Assembly (NCBI GenBank): GCA_012964265.1
Contig: DTUH01000282.1
Location: 1-7,238 of the forward strand
Reading direction: 5' to 3'
From: Candidatus Lambdaproteobacteria bacterium
GTDB lineage: Bacteria; SAR324; NAC60-12
DNA length: 7,238 nucleotides
The position numbers and the translations under genes are program-made. This document shows, one piece after another, positions 1 through 6,778 of the stretch. Every line of letters starts with the position of its first letter. Positions within the stretch are counted from its first letter, which is position 1. Under the pieces are notes generated by a model. That model did not search any database and was not told where the DNA came from. It saw only the letters and a program-made list of their open reading frames with translations.

Positions 1-2256
1 TGTCAGGAATTTAACATCAACATCGGCGGTCAATTTGCCGGAGTAGGTCTGGTTGTCGGGACTCGTGGCGGACAACTAACTGTGATTGCGCCAATGGATG
101 GAAGTCCCGCGGCAATCGCAGGAATGAAGCCGCTTGACCGAATAGTGGCTGTTGATGACGAAAAAACAGAGCACCTTACTCTTGATGAAATCCTCCACCG
201 TTTACGGGGAGAAATTGGGACTCCGGTTACACTCAGCGTTTTACGCAAGGGTCATGCAAAGGCTTTAAGGTTTGAACTTCTGCGTGAAGAAATTCAGGTT
301 GAAAGCGTTGAAACATTTGATTTGAAAAGCAGCAGTCAAACTGTTCGTTATGTGCGGATCAAAAATTTTCAAATTGACACATCTCAAGAACTGAAAAACA
401 AACTTGGTGATTTAAACAACATTCACGGATTAATTCTTGATTTACGCAATAATCCGGGAGGATTACTGGAAGAAGCGATACGAGTCAGTGATTTGTTTTT
501 GCAGGGCAAGCAACGCATAGTCAGCACAAAGGGACCTTCAGTTTCCACCATCCATGATGCAAAACAACTGTTTGCCGGCGGACATTTAGAGAAAATTCCA
601 TTGGCAATACTGATAAATCGCGGAAGCGCTTCAGCTTCAGAAATTGTTGCTGCTGCATTGAAACAGAATGAGAGAGCAATTGTGATCGGTGAGCAAAGTT
701 TTGGCAAAGGCACAGTTCAAACACTTTGGGATTTGAAGGACGGTTCAGGTTTGAAACTAACCATCGGAGAATATTTAACACCTTCCGGACGCTCAATTCA
801 CAATATAGGGGTCATTCCGTTACTGAGGCTGATTCCGGTTTCTGTACCGAATGTCAAAAGTCAGCAATCTGGAGCCCCTGATCAGCAACAATCTGTTGCA
901 CAAGAACGGTTCGGTTTGCTTCCGGAGGTTGAAGCGGAAGACTTGTTAAAATCCTCAGATATGCTTCAGTTACGTTACTTGTCAAGTAATACCAATCATT
1001 TTGATGACTCTGAAATAATTGAAAAAAATGCAATCAAAGAAAAATTAAATGCTGATATTTTTGTCAAAACAGCAAAACTTGTTTTGCTGCAATGGAATCC
1101 AGGTAAAATAAAATCCAAGCTTCAGATAATTTCCAGAGAAATTGAGCAGCAAGAAACGGAAAAAATTACAAAAGCACTTGCTCTGCACGGTATTGACTGG
1201 AGCTTGAATCCGTTGCTGAAAACACCGGCTCCGGAAACCCTGAATATGACCTGGTTTGTAGAGGAAGTTTCTGCAGATCTTGTACGCTTGAAAGTTCAAC
1301 TCCGGAATGTGGGAGAGCATGCCGCACAGCGTTTGATAGTCGTAACAAAGTCCGGCAACGTGTTGCTGGATGGCTTGGAGTTTCCGATCGGCAAGCTGCC
1401 TCCGGACTCAATTGACTCGCGAACGATTAGTGTTAAAATTTCCTCCGGCATGATGGAGGAAACCGAACCTGTTGAACTTGAGCTTTTTGATCACAATTTG
1501 AAGAAGTTAAAATCAGTGCGCCTGCAATTACATTTTTCTCCAAAACGTATTTCTTCTTTTAAACTGAAAATGAAAATTTTTGACAATGGAAAGTTTGGCA
1601 GTCAAGGCAACGGTGACGGAAAAGTGCAAGCCGGAGAAACCATTGCCTTCGTGTTTAAGCTTGCAAACAAAGGTAAAAAAACTGTTCCGGAATTGTTGCT
1701 GAAAATCCGGGGAACTGAGGGGTCATTCAGAATTACTCGTGGAAAAATTTTGCTGAAAAATCTCGAACCTGAAAGCAAGCAAAAAGATTATTTCCTTTTT
1801 CAGACTTTAACCAACGCCGGGACTTTGGGGAAAATCAGCATGGAAATGGTTGATACAAAATCAGGCATTCCGAAAATTGTTCACAGCTGGAATTTGAAAA
1901 ACACTCTTCCTGAACAAACGGTTTTGACACCGGAGTTTTCCGGATTGAAATGGCAGGACCTGAACGGAAATCCGGTGAAGGGGGAAACGAAATTGAAGTC
2001 GCTGATTTTAAGTGGAAAAGTCCGCAACGCAGTCGATGTGCGTGACGTCTTTGTGCATTTAAATGATGAAAAAGTTTTTTATTCTGCCAACTTTGACACA
2101 GCTGAAGGAAGCACAGTTCCGTCGGATGTTAACAAAGAACTTCAGTTTAGTACTGTACTGAAACTGGTTCCGGGCAAAAATCTGATTTCGGTTTTTTCCC
2201 GGAACCGCCACGGTTTTACATCCGAACGCAGACTGCGGATTTTACGCAGACAATGA
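1..2256 (+). CDS. S41 carboxy-terminal processing protease with Ig-like C-terminal extension (5' partial)
   Basis: Periplasmic-type serine protease of the CtpA/Prc (S41) family. The frame is open from base 1, so the first ATG (82) is internal and the signal peptide and N-terminus lie outside the window. 751 codons are visible; residues are numbered from base 1. Residues about 14-86 form a PDZ domain (GVGLVV, then DGSPAAIAGMKPLDRI) that would bind substrate C-termini. The catalytic domain follows: GSASASEIVAAAL places the nucleophile at Ser211, and SFGKGTVQ places Lys236 and Gln240. This is the Ser/Lys/Gln arrangement known from CtpB, with the Ser-Lys spacing of 25 also seen in Prc. Beyond about residue 285 there is a charged helical linker and then three beta-rich segments: about 420-500; 521-640, with a Ca-site-like GNGDGKVQAGE at 536-546; and 670-751, with RDVFVHLNDEKVFY. 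This layout recalls the MXAN_5808-type peptidases of deltaproteobacteria (from memory). The family is clear; the substrate is unknown. It converges with yajQ. Confidence 0.93.
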   Translation, partial: CQEFNINIGGQFAGVGLVVGTRGGQLTVIAPMDGSPAAIAGMKPLDRIVAVDDEKTEHLTLDEILHRLRGEIGTPVTLSVLRKGHAKALRFELLREEIQVESVETFDLKSSSQTVRYVRIKNFQIDTSQELKNKLGDLNNIHGLILDLRNNPGGLLEEAIRVSDLFLQGKQRIVSTKGPSVSTIHDAKQLFAGGHLEKIPLAILINRGSASASEIVAAALKQNERAIVIGEQSFGKGTVQTLWDLKDGSGLKLTIGEYLTPSGRSIHNIGVIPLLRLIPVSVPNVKSQQSGAPDQQQSVAQERFGLLPEVEAEDLLKSSDMLQLRYLSSNTNHFDDSEIIEKNAIKEKLNADIFVKTAKLVLLQWNPGKIKSKLQIISREIEQQETEKITKALALHGIDWSLNPLLKTPAPETLNMTWFVEEVSADLVRLKVQLRNVGEHAAQRLIVVTKSGNVLLDGLEFPIGKLPPDSIDSRTISVKISSGMMEETEPVELELFDHNLKKLKSVRLQLHFSPKRISSFKLKMKIFDNGKFGSQGNGDGKVQAGETIAFVFKLANKGKKTVPELLLKIRGTEGSFRITRGKILLKNLEPESKQKDYFLFQTLTNAGTLGKISMEMVDTKSGIPKIVHSWNLKNTLPEQTVLTPEFSGLKWQDLNGNPVKGETKLKSLILSGKVRNAVDVRDVFVHLNDEKVFYSANFDTAEGSTVPSDVNKELQFSTVLKLVPGKNLISVFSRNRHGFTSERRLRILRRQ

Positions 2257-2325
2257 AAAGCATTGCCATACTGAAATATCCTAAAAAAATATCTGAGAGC
2301 TTTTTTCAGGCTTAACCCAAGTTCA
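2257..2325. other. Intergenic gap between convergent protease and yajQ genes
   Basis: These 69 bases separate two convergent stop codons and would be expected to carry a terminator. They are AT-rich, with an A7 run near 2283 and a T6 run at 2301-2306. The only pairing I see is CTGAAA (2271-2276) with TTTCAG (2304-2309), plus a four-base CTGA/TCAG pair inside it. Neither makes a convincing GC-rich stem next to a T-tract, so I do not call a terminator. Confidence 0.5.
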
Positions 2326-2811
2326 TCAACGATAATTTGTGAACTGAACGTCAAAATCAAAATTGTGTTCTTTAATAGCTTGCATGACCGCCTGCAGGTC
2401 ATCCTTCTTTTTGCTGCTTACCCGTACAGAATCACTCTGTGATTGTGGTTGAACTTTGATTTTGATTGATTTGATAAATTGATTGATTGTTTTACACTGC
2501 TCTTTTGACAATCCCTGCTGAATTGTAATTTCTTTTTTTTGCACTCTGCCGCTGGGCTCAGTCTTTCCGTATACCAGTGACTTGACCGGCACGGAGCGTT
2601 TGATTAACTTGGTCAATAGAATGTCGATGGTGGTTTGCATTTTCAATTCATCATCGGCAGTGATCATTAAAGCAGGTTTATTTTTATCAAAATCAATTTC
2701 ACAGTTTGAACCTTTGAAATCATAACGATTACCAATTTCCCTGCGTGCCTGATCAACGGCATTGGTTACTTCCTGGATGTCAACTTCACAGACAATATCA
2801 AATGAAGACAT
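2326..2811 (-). CDS. yajQ: YajQ family cyclic-di-GMP / nucleotide-binding protein
   Basis: Cytoplasmic YajQ (DUF520) protein of 161 residues, close to the usual length of about 160-165. Family hallmarks are an N-terminal SSFDIVCEVD, IGNRYDFKG at 26-34, TADDE at 51-55, a Lys-rich VRVSSKKKDDLQAV at 129-142, and the C-terminal FDFDVQFTNYR. Family members bind nucleotides or RNA, and in Xanthomonas a YajQ homologue is a cyclic-di-GMP effector that acts on a transcription regulator; which of these applies here cannot be read from the sequence. The ATG at 2811 fits the family N-terminus, although the leader is A-rich (CAAAAAACAAAAA) with no clear Shine-Dalgarno. The start lies 40 bases after the prfB stop on the same strand, so co-transcription with prfB is likely. 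Confidence 0.95.
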   Translation of the reverse strand: MSSFDIVCEVDIQEVTNAVDQARREIGNRYDFKGSNCEIDFDKNKPALMITADDELKMQTTIDILLTKLIKRSVPVKSLVYGKTEPSGRVQKKEITIQQGLSKEQCKTINQFIKSIKIKVQPQSQSDSVRVSSKKKDDLQAVMQAIKEHNFDFDVQFTNYR

Positions 2812-2851
2812 TTTTTGTTTTTTGGTTTGAGGTTGTTGCCTGGGCTGAAAC

Positions 2852-3956
2852 TTAACACACTTTTTGTGAAAGTGCAGCCTTGATGAAACCGTTTATGTCA
2901 CCGTTCAGAACTGCGCGAGTGTTTCCCGCTTCCCAGTTTGTCCGATGATCCTTTACCATTTGGTATGGATGTAAGACATAACTCCTGATTTGACTGCCCC
3001 AGGCATTTTCCTGTTTTTTGCTGTTCTCTAAGTCTTTTTCTTTGTTTAATTCTTTTTGCTGCAAATCAAACAGTTGTGCTTTGAGCATCTTCATTGCGGT
3101 GGCCTTGTTCTTGTGCTGGGAACGTTCATTTTGACACTGTACCACAATTCCACTGGGAGCATGTGTTATGCGTACAGCAGAATCGGTAGTATTGACGTGC
3201 TGACCACCTGCGCCACTCGCACGGTAGGTATCAACTCTAATATCGTCAATGTTGATTTCAACTTCCACATCTTCATCAATTTCTGCATAAACAAAGACTG
3301 ACGCAAAAGAAGTATGGCGGCGTTTTTGTGAATCAAATGGTGAGATGCGTACCAGTCGATGAACTCCAATTTCTGTTTTTAGATTCCCATAAGCATAGGG
3401 ACCAGTTACTGAAAAAGTCACAGACTTGATTCCTGCCTCATCACCTGGTTGATAGTCAAGCAGTTGAAATTTAAATCCTTCCTCAGCAAGCCATCTACGG
3501 TACATTTCATAGAGCATTGAGGCCCAGTCAGTGGATTCTGTTCCACCTGCTCCCGGATGAATCGAGACTATGGCATTTCTATCGTCTGCATCTCCATTAA
3601 ATAATCCTTTTATTTCCAGAGAATCCAGGTCACTATCCAGTTTTTCGCAAGAATCCAGAATTTCTTTCAACAAGTCCGTGTCCTCTTCCTCTCGATAAAG
3701 TTCAGCGGCAGCTTTCAAATCATCATGCAGGGAGTCCAATTTCCTCCAACCTTGAATAGAATCACTTAAGCGCGCTATGTTTTTCAACAGTACAGTCCGT
3801 TCTTCCTGTGGCAACTCCCAAAATCCGTCAAGAGAAGTTTCCTGCTCTAAATCATCTACTTGTTTTTGTTTTGCTGAGACTTCAAAGAAACCCTTCTAAG
3901 TCGCCCAGCCTCTGAGTCAGCCCATCAATCCTTGCACTGATTTCTTCACTCAACAT
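2852..3956 (-). CDS. prfB: Peptide chain release factor 2, with programmed +1 frameshift
   Basis: RF2 recognises UGA and UAA stop codons on the ribosome and triggers peptide release. The gene must be read as two joined frames: 24 codons from ATG 3956-3954 to CTT 3887-3885, then a skipped T at 3884, then GAA at 3883 through to TAA at 2852. This gives 367 residues, against 365 for E. coli RF2. In the joined product the stop-recognition tripeptide SPF falls at 205-207 and the catalytic GGQ at 250-252, exactly the E. coli numbers, which supports the reconstruction. Residue 246, just before SGAGGQ, is Ala, as in most bacteria, rather than the Thr of E. coli K-12. Domain 1 is the Glu/Asp-rich helical N-terminal part, and GAGGTESTDWASMLYEMY lies at about 135-152. 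A frame-blind reading would wrongly start at TTG 3814. A Shine-Dalgarno AAAGGA (3971-3966) precedes the ATG. yajQ lies downstream. Confidence 0.95.
3882..3896 (-). promoter_or_regulatory. prfB: RF2 programmed +1 ribosomal frameshift site
   Basis: On the minus strand this reads GAA GGG TTT CTT TGA, followed by A. Codon 25 of the first frame is the TGA (3884-3882). The preceding CTT is the slippery codon, and the purine-rich GAAGGG three bases upstream of it serves as the internal Shine-Dalgarno-like stimulator. The E. coli site is AGG GGG TAT CTT TGA C, so slippery codon, stop and spacing are the same while the stimulator is weaker and the base after TGA is A instead of C. From established work in E. 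coli, low RF2 causes pausing at UGA and a shift to the +1 frame, so RF2 controls its own synthesis; the same role here is inferred from sequence. Confidence 0.93.
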
Positions 3957-3965
3957 TGGATCAAA

Positions 3966-3971
3966 TCCTTT
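3966..3971 (-). promoter_or_regulatory. Shine-Dalgarno of prfB
   Basis: The minus strand reads AAAGGA, nine bases before the ATG at 3956. It supports this start over the TTG at 3814, which would remove the first 47 residues and the frameshift site. Confidence 0.7.
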
Positions 3972-4065
3972 TAAATTATAGTAAAATTAAAGTACCAAGC
4001 CTATTGTTTTTATATTGAAATAACAAGTTGAATTCCTAAACGCTTGTGTTTAATCTACGTCTCAG

Positions 4066-4073
4066 TAAGGTGG
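4066..4073 (+). promoter_or_regulatory. Shine-Dalgarno that decides the GTG start of the lipoprotein gene
   Basis: TAAGGTGG lies four bases before GTG 4078 and is near consensus. The in-frame ATGs at 4114 and 4141 have no comparable purine-rich element upstream. This favours the GTG, although the downstream ATGs would give signal peptides of more usual length. Confidence 0.6.
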
Positions 4074-4077
4074 ATTA

Positions 4078-4818
4078 GTGAAACAAAAACAATTTATCAG
4101 AAAATTATTTGTAATGAATCATAACTCAAACAGTTATTCTATGTCACTTTCATCGCTTGTACTGATTATCTGTATTTTCGGAATACTGATCTTCCAGACT
4201 GCCTGTAAAACAACAGACTTAAAGGTAAAGCCGGACCTTTTACCTTATATGTTAAAACCTGTGGCTTTTTTTTCAGTCAAGTCACCAAAAAAACTGGAAA
4301 CCGTCTGGCCTGAAATGATGAACAGGATTGAGCTAAGGTTGCGTGAGTTGCCGGCATTGGGAAGCGTAACAGGTATAAAGGAGCAAAAAAAAATATTCGA
4401 AAATAATCCAAAACTACGCTCGGAGTTCCGGACTTACCTCAGTACAATGACTCTTACCGGAATTTCAGATAAAGAGATTGCCCGGAAACTTGAAAAGAAA
4501 CTTGAAAGTCCATACTTTTTGCTACTCAATTTTACTTCGTTTCCCTGTACAAAGGATTGTTCTTCAAACGAACAATGGGTAATACGTTTAAAACTGATAG
4601 AAGCACATAGCGGAGATTTGATTTTTCGCGTACGTAAGCAGCATCAACTTACTGAAGATGAAAAATCTGCTGACGCATACAACGAATTGGCAGGAAAACT
4701 TACAACTGAAGTCGTGGATGAATTTGCATCCGGATTCATTGTTCCATGGCATCGCTGGCGTTATGAACATTTGCAGCCGGCTTCTGTCCGAACTGAGCGC
4801 AGTGAACTTGGTATTTAG
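4078..4818 (+). CDS. Putative envelope lipoprotein of unknown function
   Basis: I do not recognise the family. From the GTG start the product is 246 residues. A basic N-terminus (RKLF) and a hydrophobic stretch at 27-39 (LVLIICIFGILIF) are followed by QTAC with Cys43, suggesting a signal-peptidase-II lipoprotein. The lipobox is imperfect because Gln, not Leu, occupies the -3 position, so a secreted or anchored protein is also possible. If translation starts at ATG 4141, the Cys becomes residue 22, a typical lipoprotein leader. The mature part has alternating strand-like and helical segments (KPVAFFSV, then MMNRIELRLRELPALGSVTG, then SPYFLLLNF), loosely like the small CsgG/LpoB-type periplasmic folds; this is a weak inference. 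Cys157 and Cys161 (PCTKDC) could form a disulfide. The block VVDEFASGFIVPWHRWRYEHL at 212-232 looks like a conserved signature. The gene is first in a likely operon with tpm, 27 bases downstream. Confidence 0.75.
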   Translation: MKQKQFIRKLFVMNHNSNSYSMSLSSLVLIICIFGILIFQTACKTTDLKVKPDLLPYMLKPVAFFSVKSPKKLETVWPEMMNRIELRLRELPALGSVTGIKEQKKIFENNPKLRSEFRTYLSTMTLTGISDKEIARKLEKKLESPYFLLLNFTSFPCTKDCSSNEQWVIRLKLIEAHSGDLIFRVRKQHQLTEDEKSADAYNELAGKLTTEVVDEFASGFIVPWHRWRYEHLQPASVRTERSELGI

Positions 4819-4845
4819 CTTTTCATCTCTCAAGGAATTTAGTTT

Positions 4846-5490
4846 ATGAACCAATGGGAATCACGCTGGCGGGATGGTCGTATCGGCTTTCATCTTCCGC
4901 AGGTGAATTCGTATTTGAGGCGTTATTCTGATCAATTGTTTGAGCAAGTTCCGGAAAGTGTCTTTGTTCCACTTTGCGGCAAAACTCTCGACCTACCGTG
5001 GCTTGCGGGAAAAACGAAAAAAGTCGTGGGAGTCGAATTGGTAAGTCAGGCAGTTGAAGAATTTTATGAGGAAAACAAACTAAATTATACAATTCAGCAA
5101 GCAGGTAAATTACAGCTTTACAGGAATGCTTCAATCGATATTTATCAGGGTGATTTCTTTGACTTAAAACCTGAGCAAACCGGCTTATTTAAAGCCATTT
5201 ATGACCGCGGTTCGATTGTTGCCATTGACCAGCCTGAAAGGCAAAAATATGCGGAGCACCTTTTGTCATTCCTTTCTCCTCGAGGAAAAATTTTACTCAT
5301 AACTCTGGAGTATGACCAAAGTCAAATGAGCGGTCCACCCTACAGTGTTCCTGCCGCGGAAATGGAAGTCATTTTTACAAAATTCGGCAGACTGGAACTT
5401 TTGGAAACTTGCGACATTCTTGATGATCGTTTTCGTAACAAGGGGTTGGATGGCTTGCTGGAACGCGTCTTTCAACTGGTAACAAAATAA
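4846..5490 (+). CDS. tpm: Thiopurine S-methyltransferase family SAM-dependent methyltransferase
   Basis: Cytoplasmic class I SAM-dependent methyltransferase of 214 residues, the normal length for bacterial TPMT (about 215-220). Family motifs in order are WESRWRDGRIGFH (4-16), VFVPLCGKTLDLPWLA (39-54, motif I of the SAM site), VVGVELVSQAVEEFY (60-74, where the acidic Glu64 should contact the SAM ribose), GDFFDL (102-107), IYDRGSIVAI (118-127) and LEYDQSQMSGPPYSVP (154-169). The enzyme methylates thiols in vitro; in Pseudomonas it gives tolerance to tellurite and methylates selenium compounds, and its natural substrate is unsettled. The ATG at 4846 has an AAGGA at 4832-4836, nine bases upstream. 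The gene lies 27 bases after the lipoprotein stop and 28 before kdsB, so it is probably co-transcribed with both. No metabolic link to KDO synthesis is obvious. Confidence 0.92.
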   Translation: MNQWESRWRDGRIGFHLPQVNSYLRRYSDQLFEQVPESVFVPLCGKTLDLPWLAGKTKKVVGVELVSQAVEEFYEENKLNYTIQQAGKLQLYRNASIDIYQGDFFDLKPEQTGLFKAIYDRGSIVAIDQPERQKYAEHLLSFLSPRGKILLITLEYDQSQMSGPPYSVPAAEMEVIFTKFGRLELLETCDILDDRFRNKGLDGLLERVFQLVTK

Positions 5491-5518
5491 TTATTTCTCC
5501 TCTTAAACACAAACTCTT

Positions 5519-6274
5519 GTGAGCAAAGTTTCTTCCCAAAAAACATTGGCGATTATTCCCGCACGCTATGCATCCAGCAGATTTCCTGGAAAACCTTTGG
5601 TAGAAATTGCTGGAAAATCAATGATTCAGCATGTGTGGGAACGTGCAATGCAAACTCATTCAATTGATGAAGTTTTGGTTGCAACGGATGATCAACGAAT
5701 TTTGAGTTGTGTAGAAAAGTTTGGCGGGAAAGCGGTACTGACGAGTCCGTATCATAAAACAGGAACAGACCGAATTGTTGAAGCCCTTTCCGGACGTTCC
5801 TGCGATTGGGTACTGAATATTCAGGGCGATGAACCCCTGGTTTTGCCTTCAGATTTGGAACGGCTAATCTGGAAAGCACACAAAACAGAGGGAACAAAAG
5901 GTGCGACGCTGATTTACAAAATCACAGATGAAGCAATGTTTCACGATCCAAATGTGGTTAAAGTGACATTAAATCAAAAAAGTCAGGCACTTTATTTTTC
6001 TCGTTCTTTGATTCCATTTCCACGTTCCATCCAAAAGAATAATTATTCAATTTGGCGTCACCTGGGTGTTTATCTATTTAAACGGGAATTTCTATTGCAG
6101 TTTCACCAGTGGCCGCAGTCACCACTGGAACAAACTGAACAATTGGAACAACTTAGAATTTTGGAAAACGGGGAAACCCTTCTTTGCGTGGAAGCTGAAA
6201 ATGAAGGTGTTGGAGTGGATGTCCCCCAAGATGTAATGTATGCGGAAAAGATGCTTAAGAGACAAAATATTTAA
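5519..6274 (+). CDS. kdsB: 3-deoxy-manno-octulosonate cytidylyltransferase (CMP-KDO synthetase)
   Basis: Activates KDO with CTP to give CMP-KDO and pyrophosphate; CMP-KDO is the sugar donor for the lipid A inner core of LPS. It acts in the cytoplasm. The product has 251 residues, against 248 in E. coli. Visible motifs are the nucleotide-binding IIPARYASSRFPGKPL (12-27), ATDDQRI (55-61), GTDRIVEAL (82-90), NIQGDEPLVLP (100-110, with the metal-binding Asp104), VVKV (146-149), ALYFSRSLIPFPR (157-169), RHLGVYLFKREFL (180-192), SPLEQTEQLEQLRILENGE (201-219) and GVGVDVPQDV (230-239). The GTG at 5519 has no ATG alternative before the IIPAR motif and only a poor Shine-Dalgarno, so it may depend on coupling to tpm translation. 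KdsB is specific to LPS-making bacteria, which supports a Gram-negative source. Confidence 0.96.
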   Translation: MSKVSSQKTLAIIPARYASSRFPGKPLVEIAGKSMIQHVWERAMQTHSIDEVLVATDDQRILSCVEKFGGKAVLTSPYHKTGTDRIVEALSGRSCDWVLNIQGDEPLVLPSDLERLIWKAHKTEGTKGATLIYKITDEAMFHDPNVVKVTLNQKSQALYFSRSLIPFPRSIQKNNYSIWRHLGVYLFKREFLLQFHQWPQSPLEQTEQLEQLRILENGETLLCVEAENEGVGVDVPQDVMYAEKMLKRQNI

Positions 6275-6275
6275 T

Positions 6276-6299
6276 AATATGAGTTTGATACTCAGTATT
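6276..6299. terminator. Possible bidirectional hairpin between kdsB and the small membrane protein gene
   Basis: TGAGT (6280-6284) and ACTCA (6290-6294) form a perfect five-base stem with a TTGAT loop. AATA and TATT extend it by four pairs around one bulged G (6295). It sits directly after the kdsB stop and between two convergent genes, which suits a terminator. The stem is AT-rich and no long T-tract follows on either strand, so this is weak. Confidence 0.3.
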
Positions 6300-6333
6300 T
6301 AGCAACTAATTAAAATCCTTTTTACCTCTCTTA

Positions 6334-6588
6334 TTATCCGGTGTAATGGGCAGGGTTCATGTCAAAAATAACATAAAGACAAAAAAGTGTGAAGACCGTT
6401 GCTACACTAAGCATGATAACTCCAATATGTTTGTCAGTTCCGTGTGTAACTCCTATTTCTCCTGCATCCATGCGCCGGTGAATTTCTTTATCCAGTGCTT
6501 CTCCTTCTTCAATACGCTGTTGACGTTTCCTTAAATCAGCATCAACGTAAGCCTTATACTCACTCACTATTTCGTCCTGGCTACTCAT
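6334..6588 (-). CDS. Small single-pass membrane protein of unknown function
   Basis: An 84-residue product that I do not recognise. Residues 1-50 are highly charged and helical (RKRQQRIEEGEALDKEIHRR at 20-39), and one hydrophobic segment at about 55-75 (IGVIMLSVATVFTLFCLYVIF) is followed by a short tail, NPAHYTG. This predicts a tail-anchored or bitopic inner-membrane protein with a short C-terminal end outside. The ATG at 6588 has a strong purine tract AAAAGAGGAG (6600-6591) ending only two bases before it, a tight spacing. No longer reading frame competes here and the kdsB and tatB frames do not overlap it, so it is likely real. It lies 190 bases downstream of the tatB-like gene on the same strand. 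An accessory subunit of a membrane complex is possible, but nothing in the sequence shows which. Confidence 0.7.
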   Translation of the reverse strand: MSSQDEIVSEYKAYVDADLRKRQQRIEEGEALDKEIHRRMDAGEIGVTHGTDKHIGVIMLSVATVFTLFCLYVIFDMNPAHYTG

Positions 6589-6778
6589 TTCTCCTCTTTT
6601 AAATAAATTTTGAAGTTAATTTTTCGAGCCCTATTTTTATGGGCACGGACGTAGATGAAACTAAAAGTTTGTAAACTGCACATACAACCATGGCACGACA
6701 CTAACACACATTGAAATGTTCGCCAAGCTTTTTCTGTATTCCAGAGCATCCACTTTTCAGTAAAATGTCTGTGACAAT
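6589..6778. other. Intergenic region between tatB-like gene and small membrane protein gene
   Basis: 190 bases with no credible coding frame. The plus-strand frame starting at TTG 6711 runs antisense into tatB and is a shadow. The region should hold the end of the tatB transcript and perhaps a promoter for the 84-residue protein, but no good -35/-10 pair or T-tailed terminator is visible. It does hold two inverted-repeat elements: GCCC/GGGC at 6628-6644 and the alternating AAACT/AGTTT arms at 6658-6677. Confidence 0.45.
6658..6677. repeat. Alternating short inverted repeats upstream of the small membrane protein gene
   Basis: AAACT (6658-6662), AGTTT (6666-6670) and AAACT (6673-6677) form two overlapping palindromes that share the middle arm. 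This could be a regulator-binding site or two alternative small hairpins about 70-90 bases upstream of the ATG at 6588. Arms of five AT-rich bases can arise by chance. Confidence 0.3.

Larger units (their letters stand above)
3957..4077. other. Divergent intergenic region between prfB and the lipoprotein-tpm-kdsB genes
   Basis: These 121 AT-rich bases must hold promoters for both directions. Minus strand: a perfect TATAAT (3980-3975) is present, but it has no recognisable -35 box and sits so close to the ATG that its start site would fall on the Shine-Dalgarno. Plus strand: TTGAAT (4028-4033) and TAATCT (4051-4056) with a 17-base spacer is a weak candidate for the lipoprotein operon. Neither is strong enough to call as a promoter. 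No operator-like palindrome or riboswitch-like structure is seen. Confidence 0.4.

Noticed and set aside
82..84. ATG 82 as the true start of the S41 protease
   Set aside because: The frame is open to base 1 and the upstream codons encode the beginning of the PDZ domain (FAGVGLVVGTRGGQLTVI), so the gene starts outside the window.
2858..2874. Hairpin CACTTT/AAAGTG at the end of prfB as a terminator
   Set aside because: It lies inside the last codons of prfB, the stem is AT-rich, and no T-tract follows in the direction of transcription; yajQ follows closely.
3056..3301. Plus-strand open frame inside prfB
   Set aside because: It is antisense to strongly conserved RF2 coding sequence, has no family resemblance, and is a shadow frame.
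2852..3814. prfB as a 320-residue protein starting at TTG 3814
   Set aside because: This lacks the RF2 N-terminal domain start. The upstream frame with ATG 3956 and a canonical CTT TGA shift site restores full length and motif numbering.
3975..3980. Perfect TATAAT on the minus strand as a prfB promoter -10 box
   Set aside because: There is no -35 at 16-18 bases, and a start site about 7 bases downstream would fall on the Shine-Dalgarno, leaving the message without it. The region is AT-rich enough for this by chance.
4844..5134. Minus-strand open frame across the start of tpm
   Set aside because: It is antisense to the conserved N-terminal motifs of the methyltransferase, and its composition is typical of a shadow.
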